A stretch of 64,000 bases of DNA, taken from assembly GCF_023243045.1 (NCBI RefSeq), contig NZ_JALKFX010000007.1, forward strand, positions 46,608 through 110,607, in the 5' to 3' direction. Origin of the DNA: Frankia sp. AgB32 (lineage in GTDB: Bacteria > Actinomycetota > Actinomycetes > Frankiales > Frankiaceae). Below are positions 1-8,938 of this stretch, piece by piece; within the stretch, counting starts at the first letter, position 1; every line of letters starts with the position of its first letter. A model generated the notes under the pieces. The model saw nothing but the letters and a program-made list of their open reading frames with translations. It was not told the origin of the DNA and did not search any database. The position numbers and the translations under genes are program-made.

Positions 1-935
1 TCAGTTCGAGTACATCGTCACCTCGTCCCGTCGGGTCATCGCGGCGGCCCGGCGAGGAGAGGCAGCAGCGGTGGGCGAGCCCTCTTCGAAGGCTATGTTC
101 GCACACGCGGCGCGTGGGCGTACAAATTTACGCGAGATACGCGGGAGATCGGTCGCGCCAGTGCTTCTGCCTGGGGATACGGAACCTTGTGGCCCGGAAG
201 GCCGATGATTCTCCTCGACATACGTCGGAAGTCGACGGAAACCGGACTTTCGCGTTGTTGCCGGCACGGAGAGGGTTCACTGTAAGTGAGCCTGGCAGGG
301 AGATGGACAAAGGAGTGGAGTGATGTGGTGGCCCGGCGTTCGGCGCGGGGTTCCCCGGGCGGATCGCTAGGTTGTTTTCGTCCGATCATGGTGAGGACAT
401 CGGACGCCGACCCCTCCAAGGCGACCAGCCGGTCCCGCCACGGAACCCGACCAGCCAACCAGGCCACCGCCCACAGGAAGACGACACGCCCACCAGCAAG
501 ATCGCCCGGATGCTGTCCGGGTAACGGTTCCCGGTGCTGGCGGCGTGGCCACCGGGGCGGCGCTCAGCCCCCGTGCCGCAGGCGATCCCATCCGCGGCGG
601 GGTCGGCCGGTCGAGGTGGCGCAGAGGACGCTCGTCCGGTCGCCTGCGCCGCCTCGCTCGTCCTGGCCGGTCCCAGGTCGGGCAACCAACGCCCGACGAT
701 CTCGTTGTGCTGGCTGTCCACCCCAGCGCCGTTCTCCTCGCCGGGCGGGGCGGCGGCGACCGGGATGTCCGTACCGGCAGCGGCGTGCGGGCTGCGGTTG
801 ACGACGGCGGGGGCGAGCCGGGCCCGGCCGTGAAACCGTTCGCCGCGGGAAGTGGTTACCTCGGGTTGAACCGGCCCTCGTGTAGGCTTTTTCGAAAACT
901 TCGGGTCCGTGTGAAACGGCTAGCGAGAGGCGGAT
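1..935. other. Gene-poor left end
   Basis: No open frame here resembles a protein I recognise. The short frames on both strands are mutually overlapping and Arg/Pro/Ala-rich, as expected of non-coding GC-rich DNA. The only structure I can support is the inverted-repeat element at about 369-519. The last 50 bases carry the ribosome-binding site of the gene starting at 936 (AGAGG at about 926-930). Confidence 0.6.
369..519 (+). mobile_element. MITE-like inverted-repeat element, copy A (degenerate)
   Basis: This is a non-coding element of about 151 bp. It shares a core (around 433-510) with copies near 14.3 kb and 36.7 kb; the shared core contains CCACGGAACCCGACC and CCAGCAAGATCGCCCGGA-like segments. 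The left 21 bases match the left end of copy C at 17 of 21 positions. The right end has diverged more (CCCGGATGCTG instead of CCCGGACACGA). No transposase is encoded, so it would be non-autonomous. It could also be a dispersed regulatory or hairpin repeat. Confidence 0.65.
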
Positions 936-2333
936 ATGGTGACCCCTTCCAGCGGCATTGTTGACACGAAGATCGTGCTTTACTCGTTCAATTTTGCGGA
1001 GAAGCTGCTCCGCGAAGTGAGCTATCTTCGTTTCTCCGCCGAGCGCGGGCTGTGCTATTTGGAGGAGCTTCGTCGCGAGGACCTCCAGCTCGTCCTCATC
1101 ACCTCGACCGAGGTGAGTCAGGCCGCCCTGGATTACCACTTCCGCGAGATCTTCGGCTTCAGCGAGGCGCAGATCCCCAGCGCGACCAGCCGTTTGCGGC
1201 TGCTCTCGCCGGCACTGCGGGAGGGCTGGCCACTGGACGCGTCGGTTCTCGCCGATGCCGAGGTGATGTCGGCGCTGACCTCGATCGCCGAGAGCAGCCG
1301 GTCGACATCGATCGTGAACTTCATGGCGACGCCGACCTCCGACCAGATCGCCGTCATCCTCGGCGCGACGATCGAGGAACACGGCGCGGCCATCGCGGCC
1401 GAGACGGGGAGCAAGCTCGGCGGCAAGAGCCTCCTGAAACGCGCTGGTGTGCGCGTACCCGAAGGCCCGACCACGCTTCTCATCGAGGAGGGCTCGGTGC
1501 TGGCGGAAATCGGCAGGATCGCCGCGAGATCTGCCGTGGTAAAGCTGAACTCCGCCCACTGGACGGCTGGGGTCGGAAACATGGTCGTGCCGGTGGAGGA
1601 TGTGCGCCGGGGTGGGGGCCTGTTCGAGGCGGCGCAGACCGTCCGCCTCTCGGCGGAGAACTTTCGGCGCGAACTCGCCGCCGAGGGCGCCGTCGTGGAG
1701 GAGTACGTCGACGATGTCGTCGCGTCGCCGAGCGGCCTCGGCCATATCAACGCCGACGGCACCGTCGACATCGGGCCGACCCACGAGCAGATCCTCGTGT
1801 CGGGCCAGTACTGGGGTTGCCGCTTCCCGGCGGAGGAGGGATGGCGTTCCAGCGTGCTCGCGGCGACCGACCGGGTGGGTAAGACACTCGCTGACAGTGG
1901 TGTTCGTGGAACGTTCGGAATCGACTTCGTGGTCGCTGGGGACGGCGGCCTGTTCGCCGTCGAGGTGAACCTGCGAAAGGTGGGCACGACGCATGTCGTG
2001 CGGTACATCGAGAAAGTGGTCGGCGCGCAGATCGAGACCGATGGCCAACTCCGGCGGGATGGTGGGCCCGACGTCTTCTACGTGAACGGACGGATGCAGG
2101 AGGCCGCACTGCTCGGAACCGCTGGTGAGACAGTGCTCGACCTGCTCCGGAAGGAATGCCTTCTCTATCGCCGGGAATCGGGCGAGGGCGTCCTGCTGCA
2201 CTGCCTCGGAGCCCTCCCGGCCTGTGGCTATCTCGAGCTCACCGCGATCGCGGCGTCGAGGGCCAGGGCGGCAGGCCTCATCCAGGCGGCCCAGGGCGTC
2301 GTCGTGGGTTCCGTCGCCGATGCCGGCGGGTGA
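936..2333 (+). CDS. ATP-grasp ligase, PGM1-like (putative peptide ligase)
   Basis: A 465-residue protein resembling the ATP-grasp enzymes related to the peptide ligase PGM1 of pheganomycin biosynthesis. Such enzymes activate a carboxylate as an acyl phosphate and join it to an amine. The N-terminal third (about 1-150) is a substrate or pre-ATP domain. The ATP-grasp core follows: a nucleotide-binding strand VVKLNSAHWTAGVGN near residue 203, then the metal-binding set D330 and EVN at 343-345 (GIDFVV...AVEVNLR). The start is ATG with AGAGG just upstream. No leader peptide or amidinotransferase gene is adjacent, so the substrate is unknown. The family call rests on motif reading. Confidence 0.75.
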   Translation: MVTPSSGIVDTKIVLYSFNFAEKLLREVSYLRFSAERGLCYLEELRREDLQLVLITSTEVSQAALDYHFREIFGFSEAQIPSATSRLRLLSPALREGWPLDASVLADAEVMSALTSIAESSRSTSIVNFMATPTSDQIAVILGATIEEHGAAIAAETGSKLGGKSLLKRAGVRVPEGPTTLLIEEGSVLAEIGRIAARSAVVKLNSAHWTAGVGNMVVPVEDVRRGGGLFEAAQTVRLSAENFRRELAAEGAVVEEYVDDVVASPSGLGHINADGTVDIGPTHEQILVSGQYWGCRFPAEEGWRSSVLAATDRVGKTLADSGVRGTFGIDFVVAGDGGLFAVEVNLRKVGTTHVVRYIEKVVGAQIETDGQLRRDGGPDVFYVNGRMQEAALLGTAGETVLDLLRKECLLYRRESGEGVLLHCLGALPACGYLELTAIAASRARAAGLIQAAQGVVVGSVADAGG

Positions 2334-2414
2334 TGCCGACCATCGGTGAAACCGGCTGGCGCACGACGGCCCGAGCCGCCAGACCAGTTCCCACCGAGGT
2401 TCGTGGTCGGCGCG

Positions 2415-3368
2415 TTAGACGACGCCGCGGCGGGCGACGGCGAGGTCGGTGTCACCGCGGATGGCACAGACCATCCGCAGGGTGCGGAGGGTCTCGGGGA
2501 CCTGGTGGGCGCGGAAGACCCGGGCGCCGAGCCAGGCGCTGACGGCGGTCGCGGCCAGGGTGCCCTCCAGCCGCTCGTCGACGCCGGTGTCCAGGGTCTC
2601 GCCGACGAAGTCCTTGTTCGACATGGCGACCAGCACCGGCCAGCCGGTCGCCACGAGCTCCGGAAGGCGGCGGGTCGCCTCGAGGGAGTGGCGGCTGTTC
2701 TTGCCGAAGTCGTGGCCCGGGTCGACGAGCACCGAGTCGGGATGCACGCCCAGCGCCGTGGCGCGCTCGGCGAGACCGACCGTGGTCGCGACGATGTCGG
2801 CGACCACGTCGTCGTAGGACATCCGGTGCGGGCGGGTCCGGGGTGGCAGGTGGCCGGCGTGCGTGCAGACGAGGCCGGTGCCGAACTCCGCGGCGACCTC
2901 GGCGAGGCCGGGGTCAACCCCGCCCCAGGCGTCGTTGAGCAGGTCGGCGCCCTCCCCGGCGACCACCCGGCCGACCTCGGCCCGCCAGGTGTCGACGCTG
3001 ATCACCAGGTCGGGGTGGCGGCCGCGGACGGCGGCGACGAATCCGCCGACCCGGCGCAGCTCCTCGGCGGCGCTGACCTCCCCGCCGGGCGCCGCCTTCA
3101 CCCCTCCGATGTCGATGATGCCCGCCCCGTCGGCGACCGCACGGGCGACCGCGTCGAGGGCCTCGGCCTCACCGAACGTGGCACCGCGGTCGAAGAACGA
3201 GTCGGGGGTGCGGTTCACGATGGCCATGACGACGAGCTCGGTCGGCGCGAACACCCGCCGGCCCAGCCGCAACGGCCGCTGGCGGGCGGTGTCACCGGGC
3301 TGGGGGGTGCCGGGGACGGTGTCCGTCGACGCGGGGAGAACGGTCGACACGGGATGATCGGCGTCCAT
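2415..3368 (-). CDS. folP2: FolP2-like dihydropteroate synthase paralogue
   Basis: A 317-residue TIM-barrel protein of the dihydropteroate synthase family. The first signature is present (VVMAIVNRTPDSFFDRG). The next loop reads DIGGVKAAPGGE where canonical folate enzymes have DIGGESTRPG. That pABA/sulfonamide loop change is typical of actinobacterial FolP2 paralogues, which lack normal DHPS activity, so a folate role should not be assumed. An upstream ATG at 3422 is open but would overlap the divergent gene, so I chose the internal ATG at 3368. The neighbouring DivIVA and DUF3117 genes match the mycobacterial Rv1207-Rv1211 order. Confidence 0.85.
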   Translation of the reverse strand: MDADHPVSTVLPASTDTVPGTPQPGDTARQRPLRLGRRVFAPTELVVMAIVNRTPDSFFDRGATFGEAEALDAVARAVADGAGIIDIGGVKAAPGGEVSAAEELRRVGGFVAAVRGRHPDLVISVDTWRAEVGRVVAGEGADLLNDAWGGVDPGLAEVAAEFGTGLVCTHAGHLPPRTRPHRMSYDDVVADIVATTVGLAERATALGVHPDSVLVDPGHDFGKNSRHSLEATRRLPELVATGWPVLVAMSNKDFVGETLDTGVDERLEGTLAATAVSAWLGARVFRAHQVPETLRTLRMVCAIRGDTDLAVARRGVV

Positions 3369-3436
3369 CCGGCCAGCGTGCCAGATCGCACGGGGTGCGC
3401 GGCGCGACCCGACGGCGGTCATGGCACGATCGGAAG

Positions 3437-3799
3437 GTGGTGCTCGCCGTCGAGATAGTGATCGTCGCCGCCGTCGTGTTCGCCGTGGCCGCGCTTGCCG
3501 TGGGTCGGTTCGATCGGTTGCGCCCCGCCCCGCCGGACAGTGCCTCCGTCGGCCTACCCACCGGGATGGTCACCGCGGGGGACATCAGCCGCACCCGGTT
3601 CGCGATGGCGCTGCGCGGCTACCGGATGGCCGAGGTCGACGCGGTCCTGCTGCGGCTCGCCGAGGAACTGGCCTGGCGTGACGACGAACTCGCCCGGCGC
3701 GACGACGAGCTCGTCCGGCTCGCGACGTTCGCCCGGGCCGAGGCCGAGCCGCCGTCGACCGATCAGCCCGTCGTACGGCTCGACGAGCCGCAAACCTGA
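3437..3799 (+). CDS. Membrane-anchored DivIVA-motif protein
   Basis: A protein of about 120 residues with an N-terminal hydrophobic segment (roughly residues 2-22). A short DivIVA-type motif follows (TRFAMALRGYRMAEVDAVLL), then a charged, probably coiled-coil stretch with repeated WRDDELARRDDEL. DivIVA motifs bind membranes or self-associate in polar growth and septation proteins; the exact role here is unknown. It resembles the small DivIVA-motif protein next to folP2 in mycobacteria (Rv1209). Start is uncertain between GTG 3437 and GTG 3440; the frame is open upstream to 3395. Confidence 0.75.
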   Translation: MVLAVEIVIVAAVVFAVAALAVGRFDRLRPAPPDSASVGLPTGMVTAGDISRTRFAMALRGYRMAEVDAVLLRLAEELAWRDDELARRDDELVRLATFARAEAEPPSTDQPVVRLDEPQT

Positions 3800-4071
3800 C
3801 GAGACCCGGCCGGTTCGGGCGGGATGCCCCTGGTTGGGTCGGCCGAGGACGACCGCACCGCCGCTGGACATCTCCGTCCTCCGTTGGCGTACGGTCGCTC
3901 TGGATCACTCGGTACCTGTCGTGGGCACGGCTCCCGACACCGGTGGCACATGGTTCGACGTCCCTACCGGCGACCGTTGTGATGCCGCGGGGAGACGTGT
4001 TTCGGTTTGCGGTCCGGTCTACGGGATAATCGACGTCAGACGCAGGTCCGACGGCAGGAAGAGGTGCACCG

Positions 4072-4239
4072 ATGGCGGCCATGAAGCCGCGGACGGGTGA
4101 TGGTCCGCTCGAGGTGACCAAGGAGGGACGCGGCATCGTGATGCGTGTCCCGCTGGAGGGGGGCGGTCGACTCGTTGTGGAACTCACCGCTGACGAAGCG
4201 AGCGCGCTGGGGGACGCCCTCAAGAACGTGGTCAGCTAG
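4072..4239 (+). CDS. DUF3117 small protein
   Basis: A 55-residue protein beginning MAAMKPRTGDGPLEVTKEG and ending LKNVVS. It matches the very conserved actinobacterial DUF3117 family (Rv1211-like), whose function is not established. GGAAGAGG at 4057-4064 gives a good ribosome-binding site. It sits between the DivIVA-motif gene and pepA, its usual setting. The 270 bp upstream (3800-4071) holds no gene I recognise and presumably contains its promoter. Confidence 0.9.
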   Translation: MAAMKPRTGDGPLEVTKEGRGIVMRVPLEGGGRLVVELTADEASALGDALKNVVS

Positions 4240-4370
4240 CTCGCCGTCGGGAGGCCTCGCTCGCGCGAGGGCCCGCCCTCGGGCCGTCCGTGGCGATCCG
4301 GCGCGTCGTGGCCGCCGGGCTGTCGGCCTGGTGGGTGGGATTCGGGGATGACCAGAGCGAGGAGGGTCCC

Positions 4371-6119
4371 ATGACCGCGGGCGGTTCGGCGCCGGCTCCG
4401 GCTTTCGATGATCTCATCGGGGTGCCCCCCGATGTGATCCTTCGTTCCGGGCCCGTCGGTGACGCGGCGGCCCCCGTCGTCGCCGTGGTGCTCGCGGTGG
4501 GGGATGACGGGCCGGTGTTCGACGAGATCGCCCGCCAGGTCGGCCTCGACCTCGGCGTGCCGCTGGACCGGCTGGTCGAGACCGAGGCGCTGCGCGGGGA
4601 CGCGGGCTCCGTGCTGTCGGTGCCGCTGGGCGGCGCCGAGGGCGCGGTCCAGCGGCTGCTGGTGGTGGGGGTCGGCGCGGGCCGGCCGGCCGACTGGCGC
4701 AGCGCGGGGGCCGCGTTGGCTCGGCGCGGGGGGTCGGCGTCGCGGGTGGCGCTGGTCGCGAGCCCCCCGGCCGAGGGGTTGCGGGCCCTCGCCGAAGGCA
4801 TCGCGCTCGGGTCGTACCGGGTTCGCGGTCTGCTGGACCGGGCCGGCCAGGCGGGCGTACCCGCGGCCGCACCGGGCGGGCGGGACGATCTGAACGTCAA
4901 TGAGGTCGCGGTGGACGAACCCGGCCTCGATGTGGACACGGTCGCCGACGGATCCACCGGGGTCGAGGCGGCCGGGGACCAGGCCGCCGGGGACCAGACG
5001 GCCGGCGCGGACGGTCTGGCGCGCGAGGTCGTCGTGGTCACCGACCTCGCGGCGGACGCCGACGCGCGGGCCGCGGTGCGGGCTGCCCGCGCGGTGGGTA
5101 CCGCGGTGTACATCGCCCGTGATCTGGTGAACACGCCCAGTCTGGTGAAGTCGCCGGAATGGCTCGCCGATCGAGCGGTGCGGATCGCGACGGCCGCCGG
5201 CCTCACGGCGACCGTGCTCGGCCCGCGCGAGCTCGCGGAACAGGGGTGCGGCGGGCTGACCGCGGTGGGCCAGGGCTCGCCGCGCCCGCCGCGACTGGTC
5301 CGGATCGAATACCACGGGACCGGCGCGAACGGGACCGGCGCGAACGGGGTCGAGGAGCACCGCGTTCTGGTCGGGAAGGGCATCACCTTCGACTCGGGCG
5401 GGCTCTCGCTGAAGCCACCCGTTTCGATGATCGGGATGAAGACCGACATGGCGGGCGCGGCCGCCGTGCTCGGGACGATGACGGCGCTGTCCGCCCTTGG
5501 CGTGCCCGGCCGGGTGACCGGCCTGCTGTGCCTGGCGGAGAACATGATCGGCGCTGCCGCGATGCGGCCCGGCGACGTCATCACCTGCTGGGGTGGCACG
5601 ACCGTCGAGGTGCTCAACACCGACGCGGAGGGCCGGCTGGTGCTCGCCGACGGCCTCGCCTACGCGGCCGGCGAGCTCGGCGCGGACGTCATCGTTGATC
5701 TGGCGACCCTGACCGGGGCGATCGCCGTCGCCCTCGGCCGGCGCACCGCCGGCCTGTTCAGCTCGGACGACGACCTGGCCGAGGCGCTGGCCGCCGCCGC
5801 CGGCGCCGCCGGCGAGCAGGTGTGGCGGCTGCCGCTCACCGAGGACTACCGGCCGGCGCTCGACTCGCCCGTGGCCGACCTGGCGAACATCGGCCGGGCC
5901 CTGGACGTGGGCGGCGGGTCGATCACGGCCGCGCTGTTCCTGCGGGAGTTCGCCGGCGGCCGGCCGTGGGCGCACCTCGACATCGCCGGCACCGCCCGGG
6001 CCGACTCCGACGACGGCGAAATCAGCCGTGGCGGCACCGGCTGGGGCGTGCGCACGCTGCTGAGCTGGCTGTCGCCGCAGGCTGCCGCGGCGGAACCGAG
6101 CCCTATCCCGGCCGGGTAG
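4371..6119 (+). CDS. pepA: Leucyl aminopeptidase (M17 family)
   Basis: A 582-residue cytosolic metallo-aminopeptidase that removes N-terminal residues from peptides in protein turnover. The C-terminal catalytic domain shows the M17 metal ligands: K336 in VGKGITFDSGG, D341, the MKTDMAGAAA segment, and D418/E420/R422 in the NTDAEGRL signature. The N-terminal M17 domain covers about residues 1-200. The protein is longer than the roughly 500-residue norm, through low-complexity inserts (AAGDQAAGDQTAG; GTGANGTGANG). GAGGAGGG precedes ATG 4371; the frame is open to 4290 but without a better start. The 3' end overlaps the convergent gene by 17 bases. Confidence 0.92.
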   Translation: MTAGGSAPAPAFDDLIGVPPDVILRSGPVGDAAAPVVAVVLAVGDDGPVFDEIARQVGLDLGVPLDRLVETEALRGDAGSVLSVPLGGAEGAVQRLLVVGVGAGRPADWRSAGAALARRGGSASRVALVASPPAEGLRALAEGIALGSYRVRGLLDRAGQAGVPAAAPGGRDDLNVNEVAVDEPGLDVDTVADGSTGVEAAGDQAAGDQTAGADGLAREVVVVTDLAADADARAAVRAARAVGTAVYIARDLVNTPSLVKSPEWLADRAVRIATAAGLTATVLGPRELAEQGCGGLTAVGQGSPRPPRLVRIEYHGTGANGTGANGVEEHRVLVGKGITFDSGGLSLKPPVSMIGMKTDMAGAAAVLGTMTALSALGVPGRVTGLLCLAENMIGAAAMRPGDVITCWGGTTVEVLNTDAEGRLVLADGLAYAAGELGADVIVDLATLTGAIAVALGRRTAGLFSSDDDLAEALAAAAGAAGEQVWRLPLTEDYRPALDSPVADLANIGRALDVGGGSITAALFLREFAGGRPWAHLDIAGTARADSDDGEISRGGTGWGVRTLLSWLSPQAAAAEPSPIPAG

Positions 6120-6477
6120 CGCCGGCCGGGCGGATCGCGAGGAGCTGTTCGCGGGCCCAGCGCAGGCTGTTGTGTTCGCCCATCACCGCCGGCCAGCCGG
6201 CGAGTGCTTCCTCGACCGTGCCGCGGCGGGCCGTCGCGAGGATCTCCACCGTCAGGTCGCTGACGTCGGGCTGGTCGACGTCAAGCTGGTCGAGGTAGCG
6301 CGCGAGGATGCCGCCGGGGTGCGGCTCGCGGACCGCGTAGATCTCCCCGGTGTCGGCGACCCAGTTCAGCCGGTAGGTGCTGTGGACGTCCCGCTGATCG
6401 GTCCAACCGTCGCCGAACGGGACCTCGGCGGAGTCCCGCCGCCGCGGATCCTCGCCGTAGAACTCATGGATGTTCAT
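6103..6477 (-). CDS. Conserved actinobacterial hypothetical protein
   Basis: A 124-residue acidic soluble protein with no signal peptide or membrane segment, starting MNIHEFYGEDPRRRDSAE. GGGAGG lies about 8 bases upstream of the ATG at 6477, which decides the start even though the frame extends further. Its tail overlaps the end of pepA on the opposite strand. I do not recognise a domain. The central part (YRLNWVADTGEIYAVREP) looks like a small beta-rich fold. Confidence 0.75.
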   Translation of the reverse strand: MNIHEFYGEDPRRRDSAEVPFGDGWTDQRDVHSTYRLNWVADTGEIYAVREPHPGGILARYLDQLDVDQPDVSDLTVEILATARRGTVEEALAGWPAVMGEHNSLRWAREQLLAIRPAGATRPG

Positions 6478-6521
6478 GATTCCTGCCTCCCTGCCGCCGC
6501 CCAGCCTAACCGGCTGACCGG

Positions 6522-7988
6522 TCAGGACGAGATCGACGCCAGGCCGGTCCGATAGCCCGCGGCCTGCTGCTCGGTCAGGACGAGGGACACCCGAAGAACG
6601 ACAGTTCCACGGGTGTAGACGTATTCGGTGACGAGTGGGTTCTGCTCGGTCACGGTCAGCAGGCTGCGGGCGCGTCGCTGCGCGCTCGTCGCATCCGGCC
6701 ACACCTCCACGGCGCCGCCGCGTTCGATCGCTCCCGCCGGTGCGCCCGCCACCTCGTTCGCGCCCACCCGGGAGTCGCTGAACGCGAGCCGGCTCCAGTA
6801 GCCGCCCACGGTTCCGAGCAGATGATCGGGGTCGGTGGCGGCCGTGTACACGACGGTCGGGTGCAGGGGGAGGCCGGTCTCGGCGAGCCGGCCGGCGACC
6901 TGCTGGGCGGTGAGCGCGGTCAGGCCGCCGTCCGCCGCGGCGCCGCCGCCCGCGCCCGGATCGGCCGGGCCGGGGGTGACCGTCGGGGTGGCCGGCGCAC
7001 TCGGCGTGGCGGAGGCCGTGGCCGGCGCGGGCCGCTGCCGGTGGGCGGGGCCGACGAGATGGTTCAGCGCATAGCCGGCGGCGCCGGCGAGCACGGCCAC
7101 CACGGCGACGAACGCGATGTAGGGCAGCAGGCCGTCGGAGGAACGCGGTGGCGGCCCGGACCGCGGCGCGGGCTGGGCACGCGGCGCCTGGGGGGCGAAC
7201 GGGACGGGCGTATCGACCCGATCGGTGTCGAAGCCGCCGGCGGCGCCGTAGCGGCCCGCGCCGTCCGGCCGTCGGGCCCGGGCAGCGCGGTCGTCGCGGG
7301 CCGCCCGGTCGCGGCCGACCGAGCCGGCGCCATGGGGACGGGCAGCCGGCGACCGGGCGCCGCCGTACACAGCTGTCTCGCCGTACGGGCCGCGTTCGGC
7401 GAGCGGTTCGCGCCCGCCATAGCCGTCCCGGGCGCCGCGCGCGCCACCGCCGCGCCGCGGGACGGGAGTGTCCACGCGATCGCTGGGCCAGCCGCCGTCG
7501 CCCCGCCGATCCCCGCCCCGCCGATCCCCGCCCCGCCGATCGTCGCCGTAGGGGGCCTCGCCGTAGGGGTTCTCGCTGTACTGGTCGTCGCCGTACGGGT
7601 CGCCGTGCCGGTCACCGCCGTGCCGTCGGTCGCTGAGGTGGCGGGAGTCGTCGTACCGGTCGTCGTACCGGCGGTCGTCGTCGTAGGGGTCGCGGTCACC
7701 GAAGCGGCCGTCGTCGTAGCCGTCCCCGGTGACGTAGCCGCCGGAGTCGTGGCGGTCGTCGTAGCCGTCGCGACCGCCGCGATCCTGCGGGGCATCGTGG
7801 GGTTCGGGGCGGGAACGCTCCCGGGGAGCAGCGGGGTTCGCCCGGCCGGGCTCAGCCGGCCAGTCGGGGTGGTTCGGCCCGGCCCACGCGGCGCGATCGT
7901 CGTAGCCGACCTGCCCGCCGGGGCCGTTGTAGCGCCGGTCTTCCCGGGCCGCCGGTGCCATCCACTCCCCAACATCTCGCCCTGTCAC
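6522..7988 (-). CDS. Single-pass membrane protein with long low-complexity tail
   Basis: A 488-residue protein in three parts. Residues 1-285 are disordered and rich in Asp, Arg, Gly and Tyr, with repeats such as GGDRRGGDRR and PYGDD; residues about 286-312 form one transmembrane helix (PYIAFVAVVAVLAGAAGYAL); a Pro/Ala/Thr linker follows, then an extracytoplasmic domain of about 120 residues (370-488) that I cannot assign to a family. It has no adjacent same-strand partner. GTG 7988 and an internal ATG at 7961 are both possible starts. Function unknown; a cell-surface or envelope role is inferred from topology only. Confidence 0.75.
   Translation of the reverse strand: MTGRDVGEWMAPAAREDRRYNGPGGQVGYDDRAAWAGPNHPDWPAEPGRANPAAPRERSRPEPHDAPQDRGGRDGYDDRHDSGGYVTGDGYDDGRFGDRDPYDDDRRYDDRYDDSRHLSDRRHGGDRHGDPYGDDQYSENPYGEAPYGDDRRGGDRRGGDRRGDGGWPSDRVDTPVPRRGGGARGARDGYGGREPLAERGPYGETAVYGGARSPAARPHGAGSVGRDRAARDDRAARARRPDGAGRYGAAGGFDTDRVDTPVPFAPQAPRAQPAPRSGPPPRSSDGLLPYIAFVAVVAVLAGAAGYALNHLVGPAHRQRPAPATASATPSAPATPTVTPGPADPGAGGGAAADGGLTALTAQQVAGRLAETGLPLHPTVVYTAATDPDHLLGTVGGYWSRLAFSDSRVGANEVAGAPAGAIERGGAVEVWPDATSAQRRARSLLTVTEQNPLVTEYVYTRGTVVLRVSLVLTEQQAAGYRTGLASISS
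7501..7545. repeat. 15-bp tandem repeat, about 3 units
   Basis: The unit CCCCGCCGATCCCCG is repeated, with the last copy partly diverged. On the minus strand it encodes the GGDRR repeat in the disordered tail of the membrane protein at 6522-7988. The length is a multiple of three, so gain or loss keeps the frame. Confidence 0.8.
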
Positions 7989-8185
7989 CTTTGAGGGCAG
8001 ATTACGCGACTCCGATCCCTCGCCATCCGCCTGTCACCGACCGCGGCGATCGCCTCCGCGGGAAGCGAACCGGGCCCCGGTGACCAGCGGACATCCCGAT
8101 CAAGGGGATTTCGCCCGGCCCGTTCGAGTGCCCCCACCGCCCTCGCGGGAGTACCCCCATGGCCGGCGGCTGCCCGCGGGCCGGT

Positions 8186-8848
8186 CTACCCGACCGGTGA
8201 GGACTTGGCGACCACCGCGACGAGCAGGCCGCCGCCGGTGGTGAGGAGCATCTGGGTGAGCCGGATGTCGTCGCGCACCGCGGTGGCAAGCTCGCGGACC
8301 GCGATCGCGTCGGGGGTGCGCACGCTGGGGTCGGCCGCCTGGCCATCGGCCAGCACGCCGGCGAACACCACGACGCCGCCGGGCCGCAACAGTCGCAGCG
8401 CCTGCGTGAGGTACTCGCTGCCCTCACGGCGGTCGGCATCGCAGAACACCAGGTCGTAGGCGCCGTCGGTGAGCCGGGGCAGCACGTCCAGCGCGCGACC
8501 GGTGATCAGGCGGGAGCGGCCGGGCGCCATCCCCGCCTCGGCGTAGGTGCGGCGCGCGAGACGCAGGTGCTCGGCTTCGACGTCGATGGTGGTCAGGGTG
8601 CCGTCCGGGCGCATTCCGCGCAGCAGCCAGGTGCCGGACACGCCGGTGCCGGTGCCGATCTCGACGACCGCGCGGGCACCCACGGAGGCGGCGAGGAAGC
8701 GCAGCACCGCGCCGGCGCCGGGACTGACCGGGACGATCCCGACTTCCTCGGCACGGGAGCGGGCAGCACGAAGGATGGGGTCTTCCAGAAGGAAGCCCTC
8801 GGCGTAGGCGGCGGCCGATCCCAGCTCGCCGATGTCTGTCTGGGGCAT
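8186..8848 (-). CDS. SAM-dependent O-methyltransferase
   Basis: A 220-residue class I methyltransferase of the caffeoyl-CoA/catechol O-methyltransferase type. The SAM-binding loop is [16 protein letters not shown], followed by [10 protein letters not shown] (acidic residue that binds the ribose) and DLVFCDADR, a likely metal and catalytic region. It is divergent from sigE, the same arrangement as Rv1220c next to sigE in Mycobacterium tuberculosis. The substrate is unknown. The 197 bases downstream (7989-8185) contain no gene I can support. Confidence 0.88.
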   Translation of the reverse strand: MPQTDIGELGSAAAYAEGFLLEDPILRAARSRAEEVGIVPVSPGAGAVLRFLAASVGARAVVEIGTGTGVSGTWLLRGMRPDGTLTTIDVEAEHLRLARRTYAEAGMAPGRSRLITGRALDVLPRLTDGAYDLVFCDADRREGSEYLTQALRLLRPGGVVVFAGVLADGQAADPSVRTPDAIAVRELATAVRDDIRLTQMLLTTGGGLLVAVVAKSSPVG

Positions 8849-8864
8849 GACATCCGCAGCCTAC

Positions 8865-8891
8865 GGGAACGTGAGAGCACAGACGCGCGTT
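8865..8891 (+). promoter_or_regulatory. Predicted ECF sigma-type promoter upstream of sigE
   Basis: GGGAAC (8865-8870) is followed after 18 bases by GTT (8889-8891). This fits the GGAAC-N18-GTT pattern of SigE/SigH/SigR-type promoters. It lies 48 bases upstream of the sigE GTG, so autoregulation is plausible. This is pattern reading only. Confidence 0.45.
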
Positions 8892-8938
8892 CATCTGGTC
8901 GACGCGCACCGTGTCGAGCAGGGAAGGGAGAAACATCG

